Below, piece after piece: positions 33,929-43,091 of a stretch of DNA of 64,000 bases. Below the pieces are notes generated by a model. The model worked only from the letters and a program-made list of their open reading frames with translations, did no database searches and had not been told where the DNA came from. Numbering within the stretch: the stretch's first letter is position 1; each line of letters starts with the position of its first letter. Both the position numbers and the translations under genes were made by a program. Source of the DNA: Rhodobacteraceae bacterium XHP0102 (lineage in GTDB: Bacteria; Pseudomonadota; Alphaproteobacteria; Rhodobacterales; Rhodobacteraceae); assembly GCA_025751475.1 (NCBI GenBank), contig JAOWLD010000001.1, positions 434,001 through 498,000 on the forward strand, written 5' to 3'.

Positions 33929-34669
33929 CTAACCAAAATATGCCTGACACACTGCATCAGGCGCACCGTCCATTTTGATATTGCCGTGTTCCAGCCATAG
34001 CACGCGGTTGCAGGTCTTCATGATTAGATCGCGCGAATGACTTGCGATCACCAAGATCTTGGTTGCTTGGATCAGTTCTGTTAGGCGCTCTTCTGCTTTG
34101 TGTTTGAATCCTTCATCACCTACCGAGAGCCACTCATCCATCAACAAGATCTCTGGACGAATAACAGTGGATACTGAGAATGCTAGCCTTAGGTGCATGC
34201 CACTGGAATAAGTCCGCATGGGCATATCGATAAAGTCACCGAGCTCTGAGAACTCGATAATCTCGTTCAGTTTGGCAGACACTTCTTTCTTAGTGAGGCC
34301 CAACAACGCCCCGCGTAAAAAGATGTTTTCACGGCCCGTGGCTTCATGATCAATGCCCAGGGAAACATCAATGAGTGAGGCAACATAACCTTCTGATACT
34401 ACGCTTCCATGCGTGGGGTGATACACGCCGCTTAACACACGCAAAAGCGTACTCTTGCCCGCACCGTTGTGCCCCACCAAACCCACGCGATCACCATCGG
34501 ACAGCGTGAAGTTCAAATCCTGCAAAGCACGCATCACCACGTGTCCGCTTTGATCGGCACTGAGCCTGCCGCCTGTAGCTACCTGCATCAACCGAGTTTT
34601 TAGCGAGCGACTGCTGGCATTAAAAATAGGGATCTCTACCCCAGCCTGAATGAATTGAATCTGTGCCAT
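33929..34669 (-). CDS. Polysaccharide ABC exporter, ATP-binding subunit (Wzt/KpsT-like)
   Basis: About 246 residues. Walker A is GLVGHNGAGKSTLLRVL; the Q-loop region and signature YSSGMHLRLAFSV and Walker B PEILLMDEWLSVGDE follow. These variants are typical of the O-antigen/teichoic-acid exporter subfamily. Start 34669 lies 4 bp after the permease stop; the frame upstream overlaps the permease. There is no C-terminal carbohydrate-binding domain, so it is the KpsT-like short type. With the permease it exports undecaprenyl- or lipid-linked glycans across the inner membrane. Confidence 0.88.
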   Translation of the reverse strand: MAQIQFIQAGVEIPIFNASSRSLKTRLMQVATGGRLSADQSGHVVMRALQDLNFTLSDGDRVGLVGHNGAGKSTLLRVLSGVYHPTHGSVVSEGYVASLIDVSLGIDHEATGRENIFLRGALLGLTKKEVSAKLNEIIEFSELGDFIDMPMRTYSSGMHLRLAFSVSTVIRPEILLMDEWLSVGDEGFKHKAEERLTELIQATKILVIASHSRDLIMKTCNRVLWLEHGNIKMDGAPDAVCQAYFG

Positions 34670-34673
34670 ATCG

Positions 34674-35447
34674 TTACAACCAGTACGCCACACGGTGGCG
34701 TAAACGAGAAAAAACCAGTAGGGTAAAGCCCCAGCCAACAATAGCAATTACCAAAATCACCAACCAACTGGTCAAGCTGGGTACGGCTCCCAACAGTGGT
34801 GCACGTATCAGTTCCAGCAAATGGTAAAACGGGTTGAACTGAAGAAAGGTCGCGCCCATACGATCCGGCAAGAGCGACGGCATCCAGATAATTGGCGTGA
34901 GGTAAAATGCCACCTGCAACACACTAACAACAATCTGCGCCAAATCGCGATACCGTGCGCATAGCAAGGCACACAGCAATGCTATCCAACTCAAACACAC
35001 CGCCACCAGAAACAAACCCGGAACCGCCAGCAGCGCCTCTAGCCCAATACCCTTGCCCATGACCAATAACACCAACGGCAAGATCAGAATGTTGTGAGCA
35101 AGTATTAGAAGATTACGCCAAAGCACCCGTAAAATATGGACAAACAGCGGAATGGGTAGCTGCTTGATCATCCCTTCCGCCTCAATAAACCCAGTGCAAC
35201 CTTCATTGATAGTGCCAGTGAAAAACGCCCATAAGATAATGCCTGCTGCCAGAAATGGTAGATATTCATCCATTGGTGACCTAAAGATCTGCCCAAAGAC
35301 AACACCGATGGTGGCGATCATCACACCCATGCTGATGGTCAACCAGAACGGACCAATTGCCGAGCGGCGGTAACGGCCGCGGATGTCGTGCAAACCTAAG
35401 GTGGATATGAGGGATAGCTTTTTAAAGCTAGAAAGAATTTCATTCAT
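34674..35447 (-). CDS. Polysaccharide ABC exporter, permease subunit (Wzm/KpsM-like)
   Basis: 257 residues with six hydrophobic segments. The ABC-2 permease N-terminus DIRGRYRRSAIGPFWLTI and a conserved Pro-rich part near PIIWMPSLLP are present. It is coupled to the ATP-binding gene downstream. The start overlaps the end of the chimeric frame at 35444, whose tail is that of a glycosyltransferase. This suggests the original order glycosyltransferase-wzm-wzt. Confidence 0.88.
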   Translation of the reverse strand: MNEILSSFKKLSLISTLGLHDIRGRYRRSAIGPFWLTISMGVMIATIGVVFGQIFRSPMDEYLPFLAAGIILWAFFTGTINEGCTGFIEAEGMIKQLPIPLFVHILRVLWRNLLILAHNILILPLVLLVMGKGIGLEALLAVPGLFLVAVCLSWIALLCALLCARYRDLAQIVVSVLQVAFYLTPIIWMPSLLPDRMGATFLQFNPFYHLLELIRAPLLGAVPSLTSWLVILVIAIVGWGFTLLVFSRLRHRVAYWL

Positions 35448-35872
35448 TGTGGGACTGCCGCTCGAAAGAAACGTGCATATGCCTCGCCCATCGCTTTTCC
35501 ATTAAATGTGCTTTCATAGCGCAATCGAGCTGCAGCGCCAAACCGCGCATGGTCATCCCGATGATGCAGTAAATAATTCATCGCACCTTGGAGAATCTGA
35601 GGACGGTTGCGCTGAAACAATGTCGCAGGTCCCACCATGAACCCATTGATCAGCGTCCATGTAATCAATCCGATGGCGAGATGCGGAATGAAGACCTCTT
35701 GCACTGCAGCTCCGATCTCGGCGTAAAGTAGCCCAAGTAATATAATAAACAGCGATGGGTCGATCAGCAACCACAATGGCCCCAACGCCGCCCGGCGGTA
35801 ACGGATCAGGAACTGAAATATGGATACACTAATACTCGAGGCAAGCATTATGACTAAAGACGACGAAGCCAC
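35444..35872 (-). pseudogene. Chimeric frame: permease N-terminus joined to glycosyltransferase C-terminus
   Basis: 142 codons, GTG start. Residues 1 to about 95 match the first half of a second ABC-2 polysaccharide permease (FLIRYRRAALGPLWLLIDPS and three helices). From about residue 97 the sequence becomes NYLLHHRDDHARFGAAARLRYES, the C-terminal helix of a group 1 (GT4) glycosyltransferase. No family has this join, so a deletion probably fused two neighbouring genes in frame. The product is unlikely to work as either. Confidence 0.7.
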
Positions 35873-36696
35873 AAGCCACCTCCAGGATTCCGGCCAAACG
35901 GCGTGTCATGCTTTGCTATTTCATCCTTGTGACAACGGTCGAAATAGTCATTAAAAAATAATATCTGGAACTTATCGTTATAGGTTAGGAACGTCCTGAC
36001 AAAATATATCTCGTTCCATCCCCTGTTCTCTTCGATGAGCCAGCGATCCGGATACTCGAAAGGCCAGAAAATATCGTGGAAATGAACAATCACGCCGGGT
36101 TTGAGGATCGGAAGTATCTCAAAAAGTTCAAAGAGGAGGTCGCTGCCGGTCTTGGCAACATGGGAGCTGTCGATAAACAAAATGTCATTATATTCAAGAC
36201 ACTTGAACAATTCAGTGTCGACATTCTGAATTTTGTCTTCAATGATTGTGACATTTTCTTCATTGTAGCCGTCGCCGATAAGCTTATGCAGATTATTGGG
36301 ATAGGGTTCGATGAAGGTCGTCTTGGTTCCGAGCATGATTTTGTCAATCGTGTCCAACGCGAGCGCGGAAGAGTGACCTGATCCAATTTCAATGATCCGC
36401 ATTGGACGAAACTTGCAGAGGATCCCATAATATATCGTCGCGTCCCCGTAGGAATACATGTTGTTGACATAATGGTATCGGTAGCCGGACTCTGCCGCGT
36501 GATCCTTGAATGGGATATCTGCAACAAAAGGGGCCAGCTGGTGCCAGAATTCGACCATTGCCTTTGGGTCAAGATTGATTCCGGCCGGAATCGTCGGGCT
36601 AAAGCGTTTCATACGTTCAAGGCGCACCTTGACATCTTCTACGTCAGGGATCGGACTATAGTAATGCCCAGGAGGCGCAAACAATTTGTCGCTCAT
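35854..36696 (-). CDS. Class I SAM-dependent methyltransferase of the glycan cluster
   Basis: 280 residues. The SAM-binding motif IIEIGSGHSSALALDTI lies near residue 100, and the acidic motif FIEPYPNNLHKLIG and ILFIDSSHVAKTGSDLL follow, as in Methyltransf_24-type enzymes near glycosyltransferases. HFHDIFWPFEYP near residue 205 may bind a metal. It probably methylates a sugar of the exported polysaccharide (inference). It overlaps the chimeric frame by 19 bp. Confidence 0.78.
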   Translation of the reverse strand: MSDKLFAPPGHYYSPIPDVEDVKVRLERMKRFSPTIPAGINLDPKAMVEFWHQLAPFVADIPFKDHAAESGYRYHYVNNMYSYGDATIYYGILCKFRPMRIIEIGSGHSSALALDTIDKIMLGTKTTFIEPYPNNLHKLIGDGYNEENVTIIEDKIQNVDTELFKCLEYNDILFIDSSHVAKTGSDLLFELFEILPILKPGVIVHFHDIFWPFEYPDRWLIEENRGWNEIYFVRTFLTYNDKFQILFFNDYFDRCHKDEIAKHDTPFGRNPGGGLWLRRL

Positions 36697-36709
36697 TCTT
36701 ATCGACCTT

Positions 36710-37429
36710 CTAACTTAGCCCTAAAAAGTAACTTCTAGCATAATCAAAAAGCTCAATATCGACCTCATTCAAGCTTTTGAGATATATCAAGTCCCTATCC
36801 GAAATACCCTCGATTGAAATGGTGTATTTGCTCGTGTTTAGAACCGATAGTTTGATCGAAAGATTGTAAGATTTCTCGATACGGATGATCCCCGGCTCCA
36901 TCGCGGTAAAATCGATCAGATCGATCTTATTAATATTATTTAATGCGATATCAAGGTGCGAAGGCGTCATATCAGCGTTCTTAAAATAAATGCTCGACAA
37001 CCTCCGCACCATGCCATTCGATAAATCCTATATGACGGCCTCATTGCCCGTCCTGATCCAGTCGGAGAAGGAATTATTCTTTGCGCAACGAACGTCCTGC
37101 GTCACCTTCTCGCCGTCGCGCGGCTTGTAATTGTGATGTTAGTTGTAAACCGACACGACCCGTTCAATTGGATCGCGAACAATGGAAACCAGTTTTTCGA
37201 CTTGAAGCTTCTGGAACGTGTCAAAGTTGATGTGCCCGGAAGAGAAACTATGAGTGTCCAAGAGTTCCAAGAAGTTCACATCTTTATATTGACTATCATG
37301 GCGCAAAGGGCTGATATCAGCTTGCAGGAAGTTTGAGGCCATCGCCTGATGGAACGACATGACTGCAGCTTTCGGAATGTGTAAGAAACCTATCTTGATA
37401 GATTGCGCTCTCCGCTCATTCGCTGCCAA
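36710..37429 (-). pseudogene. Sulfotransferase family pseudogene with two in-frame stops
   Basis: One continuous frame of 240 codons, interrupted by TAA at 37139 and TAG near 37028. The first part has the PAPS-binding 5' loop in degenerate form (IGFLHIPKAAVMSFHQAM) and the 3'-phosphate motif VSIVRDPIERVVSVYN. The last part has LDIALNNINKIDLIDF and DIELFDYARS typical of sulfotransferase C-termini. It overlaps the upstream glycosyltransferase by 14 bp. Glycan sulfation is probably lost. Confidence 0.7.
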
Positions 37430-39395
37430 AAAATTTTACCTGTTCAGATCTGTTAAGGCCCCGAACCCGCTCATAGGCACCATCCAACAATCTTTGTCGG
37501 CAGGCTCGAATCTCAGCATCAAAGGGCGTGTGATAGCCAGAGGTAACCTTCGGAATCAATTCAAATTTGCAAGCGCCAGAGTAACGCGACCACAGGTTCC
37601 AGTCTTCCAGTTGGTCCAACTCTGAATTAAAGCCACCATACTGCTCGTAAAGGCTCCTGCTGAACAAGATAGCCTGGATAGGAATGAAGTTGCATTTCTT
37701 CATGCGCTCACGATCGAACGGAAGGCGATGCATGTTGGGAATTGTGTGCATCACTTCAAGATAACCTTCGTTATCATCCGGAACGGTCTGCACGTCCCAT
37801 GCCAATGCATAGGCTGCAAGCAATCCAGAATTCGTTTGCAGCTTATCAGCTAGCAACTCCACATGATCCGAAAAAAGGTAATCATCATTGTCAAGGAACA
37901 TCAAATAATCCCCGGTCGCGTGGCCGAGGCCATGATTTCCGGCGCTCGCTCTACCTGTTCCAGCTGACTGGTGATACTGAATATCGAAATCGTATGAAGC
38001 CGCGATAGCACGTATCAGATCACCTGCGAAATCAGTTCTATCCTCAACAATGATATGCTGCACATTACTATAGCTTTGGTTCAATACAGATACGATGGCC
38101 TCGCGCAATGAAGCGATGTCGGGACCGTGCGTTCGTGTGATAACGCTGACCTTTCCATTTTTAATGCCGTCTTGTAAACAATGCATTGGAACATCATGAC
38201 CACCCCGAGACATGACATAATCGAAGCCGTTGAATGGAAAAGCGGCGTTCACGCTTGGCCGTTTCTCGCGTGTAAAATGGTCTTTGTTACGGTTCACGAT
38301 GGCAGCAGCTGACTGCACTGCTGCGCGTCGATCGAGATCCGTCTCACCCTCTATCAATGCAGCGAGCATCTTGTAGCCCTCGGCGGCTTCCTCCTCGCTG
38401 CCATACCGAATCCGCAGAAGAAGATTTGCAGCAATTGAACCAGACAATTGATGAGGCCGCATCTTGGGCTCCTGAAAGTCCACAAAATGTGTAACGCCGA
38501 TCTTTGGTAGATAGCGCAGTCTAAAGCCGGCACCGCGAAACCGATAGGACAACTCCACATCCTCACCATACATGAAGATACGGGGCTCATAACCACCGAC
38601 CGCCATATAGGCACTGCGCCGCATCAGTACACACGCATGTGAAGACCATGCGGTCTCCAATGTGATCGGATCATAGTACTTGGGATGTTCATAGGGATAC
38701 TGGCGAAACTCCCAGCTTGCCACGTCGGGCTCATCCACCATAGCCACTGCGACCGCACGAGCTATACTCTCTGGATGAAACGCAAGGTCGACATTAGTAA
38801 CCAGGACGAACTGATCATTGCTTTTCTGAATAGCCGCATGATGACCTGAACCAAAGCCGTCATTCAGGCGCTGGATTATCTGGAAGGCGCGAAACTCGTC
38901 TCCGAGTTCAGCCTTGTACTTCTTTAATAAACCCACCGTGTTGTCCGAAGACTGGTGATCGACAAAAACAATGTTTATAAGTCTCAAAGGAAAGTTTTGT
39001 ATTCGCAGTGTTCTGAAGAATTCAGGCAGCCATCTTTCCGAATTATGTGTAACGGCGCTGATTGTAATAGGAACACCGGATAGTCGATCAGTGTCGACCG
39101 AAGCACTGCAATAGATAATGTGCCATTTGCTGAAAAGCACGTTGCTCCTGTTGGGGATCGTAGCGTTGACAAAACTCATGTTTCCGTGGGCCGAGTTTTG
39201 GACCGCAGATTCACCATATACACCCGCAGTTAGGTAGTTCATTCGTCGAACAACGCCACGGATGCCTTCGGATCTCAGCACTTTTAATCCCTTGATCACA
39301 GCTGATCTTGATCCACCAGAAACACTAATCAGAAGGTTGAAGGTAGTAAAAAGCATAGTGGCCATGCGTGTCGCGCGCATAATTAGATTTTTCAT
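37416..39395 (-). CDS. Two-domain family 2 glycosyltransferase
   Basis: 659 residues. The first GT2 domain (about 105-330) has TISAVTHNSERWLPEF, FVDHQSSDNTVGLL and NVDLAFHPES, the DxD-like metal site. The second (about 410-600) has VSVITRTHGPDIASLREAI, ASAGNHGLGHATGDYLMF and LDNDDYLFSDH. Such tandem enzymes add two sugars to a growing cell-surface glycan. It lies upstream of the sulfotransferase remnant in the minus-strand cluster. Confidence 0.82.
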   Translation of the reverse strand: MKNLIMRATRMATMLFTTFNLLISVSGGSRSAVIKGLKVLRSEGIRGVVRRMNYLTAGVYGESAVQNSAHGNMSFVNATIPNRSNVLFSKWHIIYCSASVDTDRLSGVPITISAVTHNSERWLPEFFRTLRIQNFPLRLINIVFVDHQSSDNTVGLLKKYKAELGDEFRAFQIIQRLNDGFGSGHHAAIQKSNDQFVLVTNVDLAFHPESIARAVAVAMVDEPDVASWEFRQYPYEHPKYYDPITLETAWSSHACVLMRRSAYMAVGGYEPRIFMYGEDVELSYRFRGAGFRLRYLPKIGVTHFVDFQEPKMRPHQLSGSIAANLLLRIRYGSEEEAAEGYKMLAALIEGETDLDRRAAVQSAAAIVNRNKDHFTREKRPSVNAAFPFNGFDYVMSRGGHDVPMHCLQDGIKNGKVSVITRTHGPDIASLREAIVSVLNQSYSNVQHIIVEDRTDFAGDLIRAIAASYDFDIQYHQSAGTGRASAGNHGLGHATGDYLMFLDNDDYLFSDHVELLADKLQTNSGLLAAYALAWDVQTVPDDNEGYLEVMHTIPNMHRLPFDRERMKKCNFIPIQAILFSRSLYEQYGGFNSELDQLEDWNLWSRYSGACKFELIPKVTSGYHTPFDAEIRACRQRLLDGAYERVRGLNRSEQVKFFGSE

Positions 39396-39450
39396 ACTTC
39401 TTATTCGCCACCCAAACCAGCGTATCGGAGCGTTACTAAAATGGTCATCG

Positions 39451-40629
39451 CTACACCTTGTTCAAAATGATTCCGAGCAATAGCCCGAGGTTGCCGAACA
39501 AGGTTTGGCGATAGATGCCAGACCGTTTAAAAAGAAAAAGACGCTTAATCAGCGAGGACTGACGCGCTTCTATGAAATCACTGAGGATCTTGCGATTGTC
39601 CGCTGTGAGTACGTGCGAATGTTCCGACAAGGCCTTGAGATTAATGTCGTTCCATGCACGGAATCGGCCTTGGAGTAGGCCGCGAATGCGAAGAAAACGT
39701 GCACGCCAACTCGTGTTAGCGCCGACTATATTGTGCTCATGTTGTCGATACTTGAGGCAAGGTTCTGGATCATACACCACACAACCGCCTGCACCAGACA
39801 CGATTTGATAAGACCACCAGTCATGTGAAACGACAGTCTTATCTACCGCTGCGTTTATAATGAGATCGCGCGCAGCTCGGTTAAAAACCATGGTATTGCC
39901 ACCGCCGATATTTTGAACAAGCGCATTGGCGAAAGACGGGGGCTTATTGAACCGTGGCGAATACCCCAATGTCTGCATACAAATCGCATCAGCGATTTCC
40001 GTACGAGCGCAATAAAGAGCTGGGGTGTCAGAGGGGATAGTTTCTAGCGCCTTAATTGCTCTATCCAATTTGTCATTGTGCCAGATGTCATCTTGATCGG
40101 CGAAGGCAAAGTATTCAAACTCAGTATGTATGCTCGCTAAGCCACCTAGAAAATTACTGGTGAAACCGACGTTGTCACCGCTGGTGGTAAGGGTGATTTT
40201 TGACGTTGGATGCTGATCAAAAATTAGTCCATCAAGCGAAATCGGAGTTTTAGATGCATCATCAAAGATAAAAACATGAAGCTCTTTATGAGTTTGTCTA
40301 AAGATGGAGTTTAGTTGCTCTTTAATATAACTTTGGCCGTTGAAATACCCTAAGATTATGGCAACACGTTTTTTTCTCAGGGTACTTTCTGAATTTCGAA
40401 TGTCGTGCGAGCGTGGATGAGCATCATAATACATACTGCGGGGCAGGCACGTTGTGAGGCGTTCTGCGCTAGCAGACTGCTTGCCGCAGTCAACTAAACG
40501 CGGTGGCGCGTTAAGCGTTGTACACCCTAACGAATTCAGACTGGCTTTTGGCTGTTCACCGTTCTCAGAAATAGTGTGAAGCCTATGCTTCGCCTCGATA
40601 TTTTCCGGAGTAAAGTGATAAGGTTTCAC
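39451..40629 (-). CDS. Rhamnosyltransferase-like family 2 glycosyltransferase
   Basis: 392 residues. The GT2 domain starts about residue 88 (KRVAIILGYFNGQSYIKEQL), with FIFDDASKTP and the DxD region YFAFADQDDIWHNDKL; NIGGGNTMVFNRAA and DWWSYQIVSGAGG follow. These traits match RfbF/WbbL-like rhamnosyl or galactosyl transferases. The first 85 residues are unusual and may be a late start artefact. It is the first gene of the polysaccharide set. Confidence 0.8.
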   Translation of the reverse strand: MKPYHFTPENIEAKHRLHTISENGEQPKASLNSLGCTTLNAPPRLVDCGKQSASAERLTTCLPRSMYYDAHPRSHDIRNSESTLRKKRVAIILGYFNGQSYIKEQLNSIFRQTHKELHVFIFDDASKTPISLDGLIFDQHPTSKITLTTSGDNVGFTSNFLGGLASIHTEFEYFAFADQDDIWHNDKLDRAIKALETIPSDTPALYCARTEIADAICMQTLGYSPRFNKPPSFANALVQNIGGGNTMVFNRAARDLIINAAVDKTVVSHDWWSYQIVSGAGGCVVYDPEPCLKYRQHEHNIVGANTSWRARFLRIRGLLQGRFRAWNDINLKALSEHSHVLTADNRKILSDFIEARQSSLIKRLFLFKRSGIYRQTLFGNLGLLLGIILNKV

Positions 40630-40946
40630 TGTAGATGCTCGTTAACAATCTGGGTGACTCGTAAAGCTATTGCTCAAGGAGTTCAAGCCTTTGGAGTGGA
40701 TGTTTAGGGTCGATATTCGTTGCACCCAAGCCGACGCCCCACATTGCATCCGCATGAAGCACCATTCGAGCTATGCATATCCTAGCCATAGGGTCTAGAT
40801 TTGAGGAGCACGTTCCCTCAACCAAAATCTGTGAATATTTAGCTCGCTTTTAGGCGCAGTACATCAACTCACGTGTGCCGCTACACTGACTTAGCGTTAC
40901 CACCGTCCACCCCACATAGGGCCCGCACAGCGGATCTTTGACGCCA
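40630..40946. other. Intergenic: cargo edge and start of backbone (B)
   Basis: No gene recognised. Homology to element A's backbone starts near 40862 (ACTCACGTG, CCGCTACACTGAC). This is the right end of the first cargo slot. Confidence 0.45.
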
Positions 40947-41312
40947 TTAAGGCGCGACTGAGCTGATAGGCGCCTGTGGTGACTGCGGTTTGAGGCGATC
41001 AAAGTCTGCCTGCGAGATGCCAGTAGAGATCGCATTGATCATGGGCTTGCTGGCAGGCTCTGGAGATTGGGATGGTTTGGTAGGCTTTACTGGAGACCTT
41101 GGAATAGGCATTGGTGCCTTTGGAGCTGCAGCCGCTTTTTTTGCTTTTGGCTTGGCATCTTTCGCCTTGAGCCTGCCATCGAGTTTGTTTGCGAGGAAGC
41201 TTGCTGTGTTGGCAAAAGTTTTGAGGTCGTCCATCACTTGCTCAACACTTGCAGCTCCTGATCCTTTTTCGATCACATCAATCAGGCGGCGCAGTTCATC
41301 ACGATCATCCAT
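40947..41312 (-). CDS. Backbone hypothetical protein, 121 residues (copy B)
   Basis: Homologue of 27060-27425, starting MDDRDELRRLIDVIEKGSG after AAAGGGGG. Both ends are conserved; the Lys/Ala/Pro linker has changed (KAKDAKPKAKKAAAAPK), as expected for a flexible segment. It follows the 108-residue gene on the same strand. Confidence 0.65.
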   Translation of the reverse strand: MDDRDELRRLIDVIEKGSGAASVEQVMDDLKTFANTASFLANKLDGRLKAKDAKPKAKKAAAAPKAPMPIPRSPVKPTKPSQSPEPASKPMINAISTGISQADFDRLKPQSPQAPISSVAP

Positions 41313-41432
41313 GAGGGCCCCCTTTGCAAAACTGGGGTGATGCAAAATCACCAGGCTGAGGGGAAAAGTACTGACCTAGAAAAATCCGCGCGGCAGATTT
41401 TTTATCCTGCAAGACCCATTTCGGATACATGT

Positions 41433-41759
41433 TCATGCGCTCATCCTTTCAGGTGCTCGCCAAACAGCCTCCGCCTGTCGCGCTATGGTCTGATCACACA
41501 AGCCTTTGAGGCGCTCAAATTGCAGCGCCAGTTTGCCGTGTTCAGCCGATCCTGTGGCTCGCAGACGCTCAGCATAATGCCCCAGCTTGTGCGAACAGAT
41601 CGCAAGTGTTTCAACACTCGGCCCAGTTCCATGATTGCGCAGCGTGCGAATGTAACCTTCACTGCGCCCCAGCCAGGCCCGACAAAACTCTGGTGTGTTG
41701 CGTACGGCGCCACTCCCAATCAGCTCATCTCTCAAATGTTCAAGTAGTTTTACGCTCAT
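41433..41759 (-). CDS. Backbone HTH-like protein, 108 residues (copy B)
   Basis: Identical to the element A copy except Ser for Thr in RATGSAEHG. It begins after AGGAGG and is preceded by the same AT-rich inverted repeat. Near-identity amid diverged neighbours suggests recent gene conversion or strong constraint. Confidence 0.7.
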   Translation of the reverse strand: MSVKLLEHLRDELIGSGAVRNTPEFCRAWLGRSEGYIRTLRNHGTGPSVETLAICSHKLGHYAERLRATGSAEHGKLALQFERLKGLCDQTIARQAEAVWRAPERMSA

Positions 41760-41772
41760 GTTGCCTCCTGAA

Positions 41773-41807
41773 TATCAAATATATACAGATATTTAGCCGA
41801 TATTTTG
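41773..41807. promoter_or_regulatory. AT-rich inverted/direct repeat before the HTH-like gene (B)
   Basis: It has the same TCAAATAT and GATATTT pattern as 27887-27920, with ATATTTTG replacing the outer arm. A candidate operator for the 108-residue protein. Confidence 0.45.
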
Positions 41808-41857
41808 CCACTTACTTCTTAAGTTTGAGTGCACTGACAACAAAAAAGGGCGAGTGT

Positions 41858-42031
41858 ATGGGCCGCGATGTCAGGCAGCACACGAGACAAGCAGGCAAAA
41901 GCACTGCCGCAATTTTTGATTTTTCAGTCCTGCACTGCGTTCAAATGGGTAAAACACCACAAGAATTTTCAGGCTTCTGGAAAATTTACGGAGCAAACAC
42001 CGTAAACTCGTTTACAGGTTTAACACAGTAA
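41858..42031 (+). CDS. Possible 57-residue protein divergent from the HTH-like gene
   Basis: ATG after AAAAAAGGGCGAG, reading MGRDVRQHTRQAGKS to GFWKIYGANTVNSFTGLTQ. The position matches a small divergent gene controlled from the shared operator. In element A the same region has one extra base and a TAG, so the frame is broken there. No family recognised. The 3' part overlaps GTAAAC repeats, so the DNA may be conserved for other reasons. Confidence 0.3.
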   Translation: MGRDVRQHTRQAGKSTAAIFDFSVLHCVQMGKTPQEFSGFWKIYGANTVNSFTGLTQ

Positions 42032-42178
42032 ACTTTTTAGGCGGTGACTCGAAGGTCACTGCGCATCCAAATGTTATCGAACAGAAAAAAGCCAAATTTG
42101 GCGTGTTAGGTTAATCTGCCTAAGGGTGTATGGGTTCGTCAAATTTTCTTGATTAAAGCGATCAACCTTACACAAACA

Positions 42179-43027
42179 CTATCCGCTCGTGCGCACAGGA
42201 AACTCGCCTCTTCCAACGCCCTCGATAAGCAAGTGTGCACAGCGCAGATCATGCTGCACGGCTTTGCGTTTTGCCCGTCTCAGTTCGATATCAATCTCGC
42301 GTGTCGAATGGCCTAACCGCTGCATGTAGCTGCGCGAAATCCCGTTTGTCTGAGCGGCGGCATGATGGCCCACGCGGTCAGCTATATCTTCATCAGTCAT
42401 ATCGGGGCACCGCTTGCGCCATTTATAAACCGCAAGGTGTCGGTGTAGGTTCATCAGTACGGGGCGGCGGGCTACTGGATATACTGCGGCTGATCGATGA
42501 ACAGCCGCTCGTTCTGGGAAGAGCAGTTGCGTGTGTAATGCTTTTAGACTGCGTTCGACTGCTTCCGCACCCAAGGATACATCAATCTGCACATCTACAA
42601 TGTCAGCGCCATCCCCAAAGTCGTGTTTGTGTTCGGCCAGGGCGACAGCTGTTGGCTCGGTGAACAAATGACTATGGCTTGCCCACCACGTGCGAAACGT
42701 TTGCCCGTAAATATCACCAAAATCGCGATAGAGATCACTGCAAGCACCAATGCCACCATTAGCACATGTGTCGCGGTAATCTTGGTTATAACGCAGATAC
42801 AGCCACCAATAGTAATAGACCGAGCATTTCCAGTTAGGAGCTCCGCGATAGGGTGGGTTAGGGGTCTTTTTACTCCCAGATGAATAGCTGAAACTGGGCG
42901 CAGCGTGTTTGAAGGTCGGCGCATTGCGTGACCGGCTTTTGTGGCATGAGCCACGTGACTCAACGAGTTCCAACACCTTCGTTAGGTAAGACGAATAGCT
43001 TGTTTGTCCACATTCTTGGAGCTGCAA
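42179..43027 (-). CDS. Hypothetical protein with conserved YYYWW motif
   Basis: About 282 residues from a TTG start; a shorter form from an internal start is possible. The region KCSVYYYWWLYLRYNQDY and DLYRDFGDIYG and FRTWWASHSHLF (residues about 67-122) resembles a conserved unknown protein I recall from proteobacterial islands. The C-terminal part is basic (KWRKRCPDMTDEDIADRVG to LRRAKRKAV) and may be a DNA-binding module. It opens the cassette inserted between the 108-residue and HUH genes in B only, and is divergent from the 262-residue gene. Confidence 0.55.
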   Translation of the reverse strand: MQLQECGQTSYSSYLTKVLELVESRGSCHKSRSRNAPTFKHAAPSFSYSSGSKKTPNPPYRGAPNWKCSVYYYWWLYLRYNQDYRDTCANGGIGACSDLYRDFGDIYGQTFRTWWASHSHLFTEPTAVALAEHKHDFGDGADIVDVQIDVSLGAEAVERSLKALHTQLLFPERAAVHRSAAVYPVARRPVLMNLHRHLAVYKWRKRCPDMTDEDIADRVGHHAAAQTNGISRSYMQRLGHSTREIDIELRRAKRKAVQHDLRCAHLLIEGVGRGEFPVRTSG

Positions 43028-43091
43028 GGTCGAATCGCGACCCTGTGGCTCTCCGCCCGAGGGCCTTGCTGCCTGACAGAAAGGACAACCT

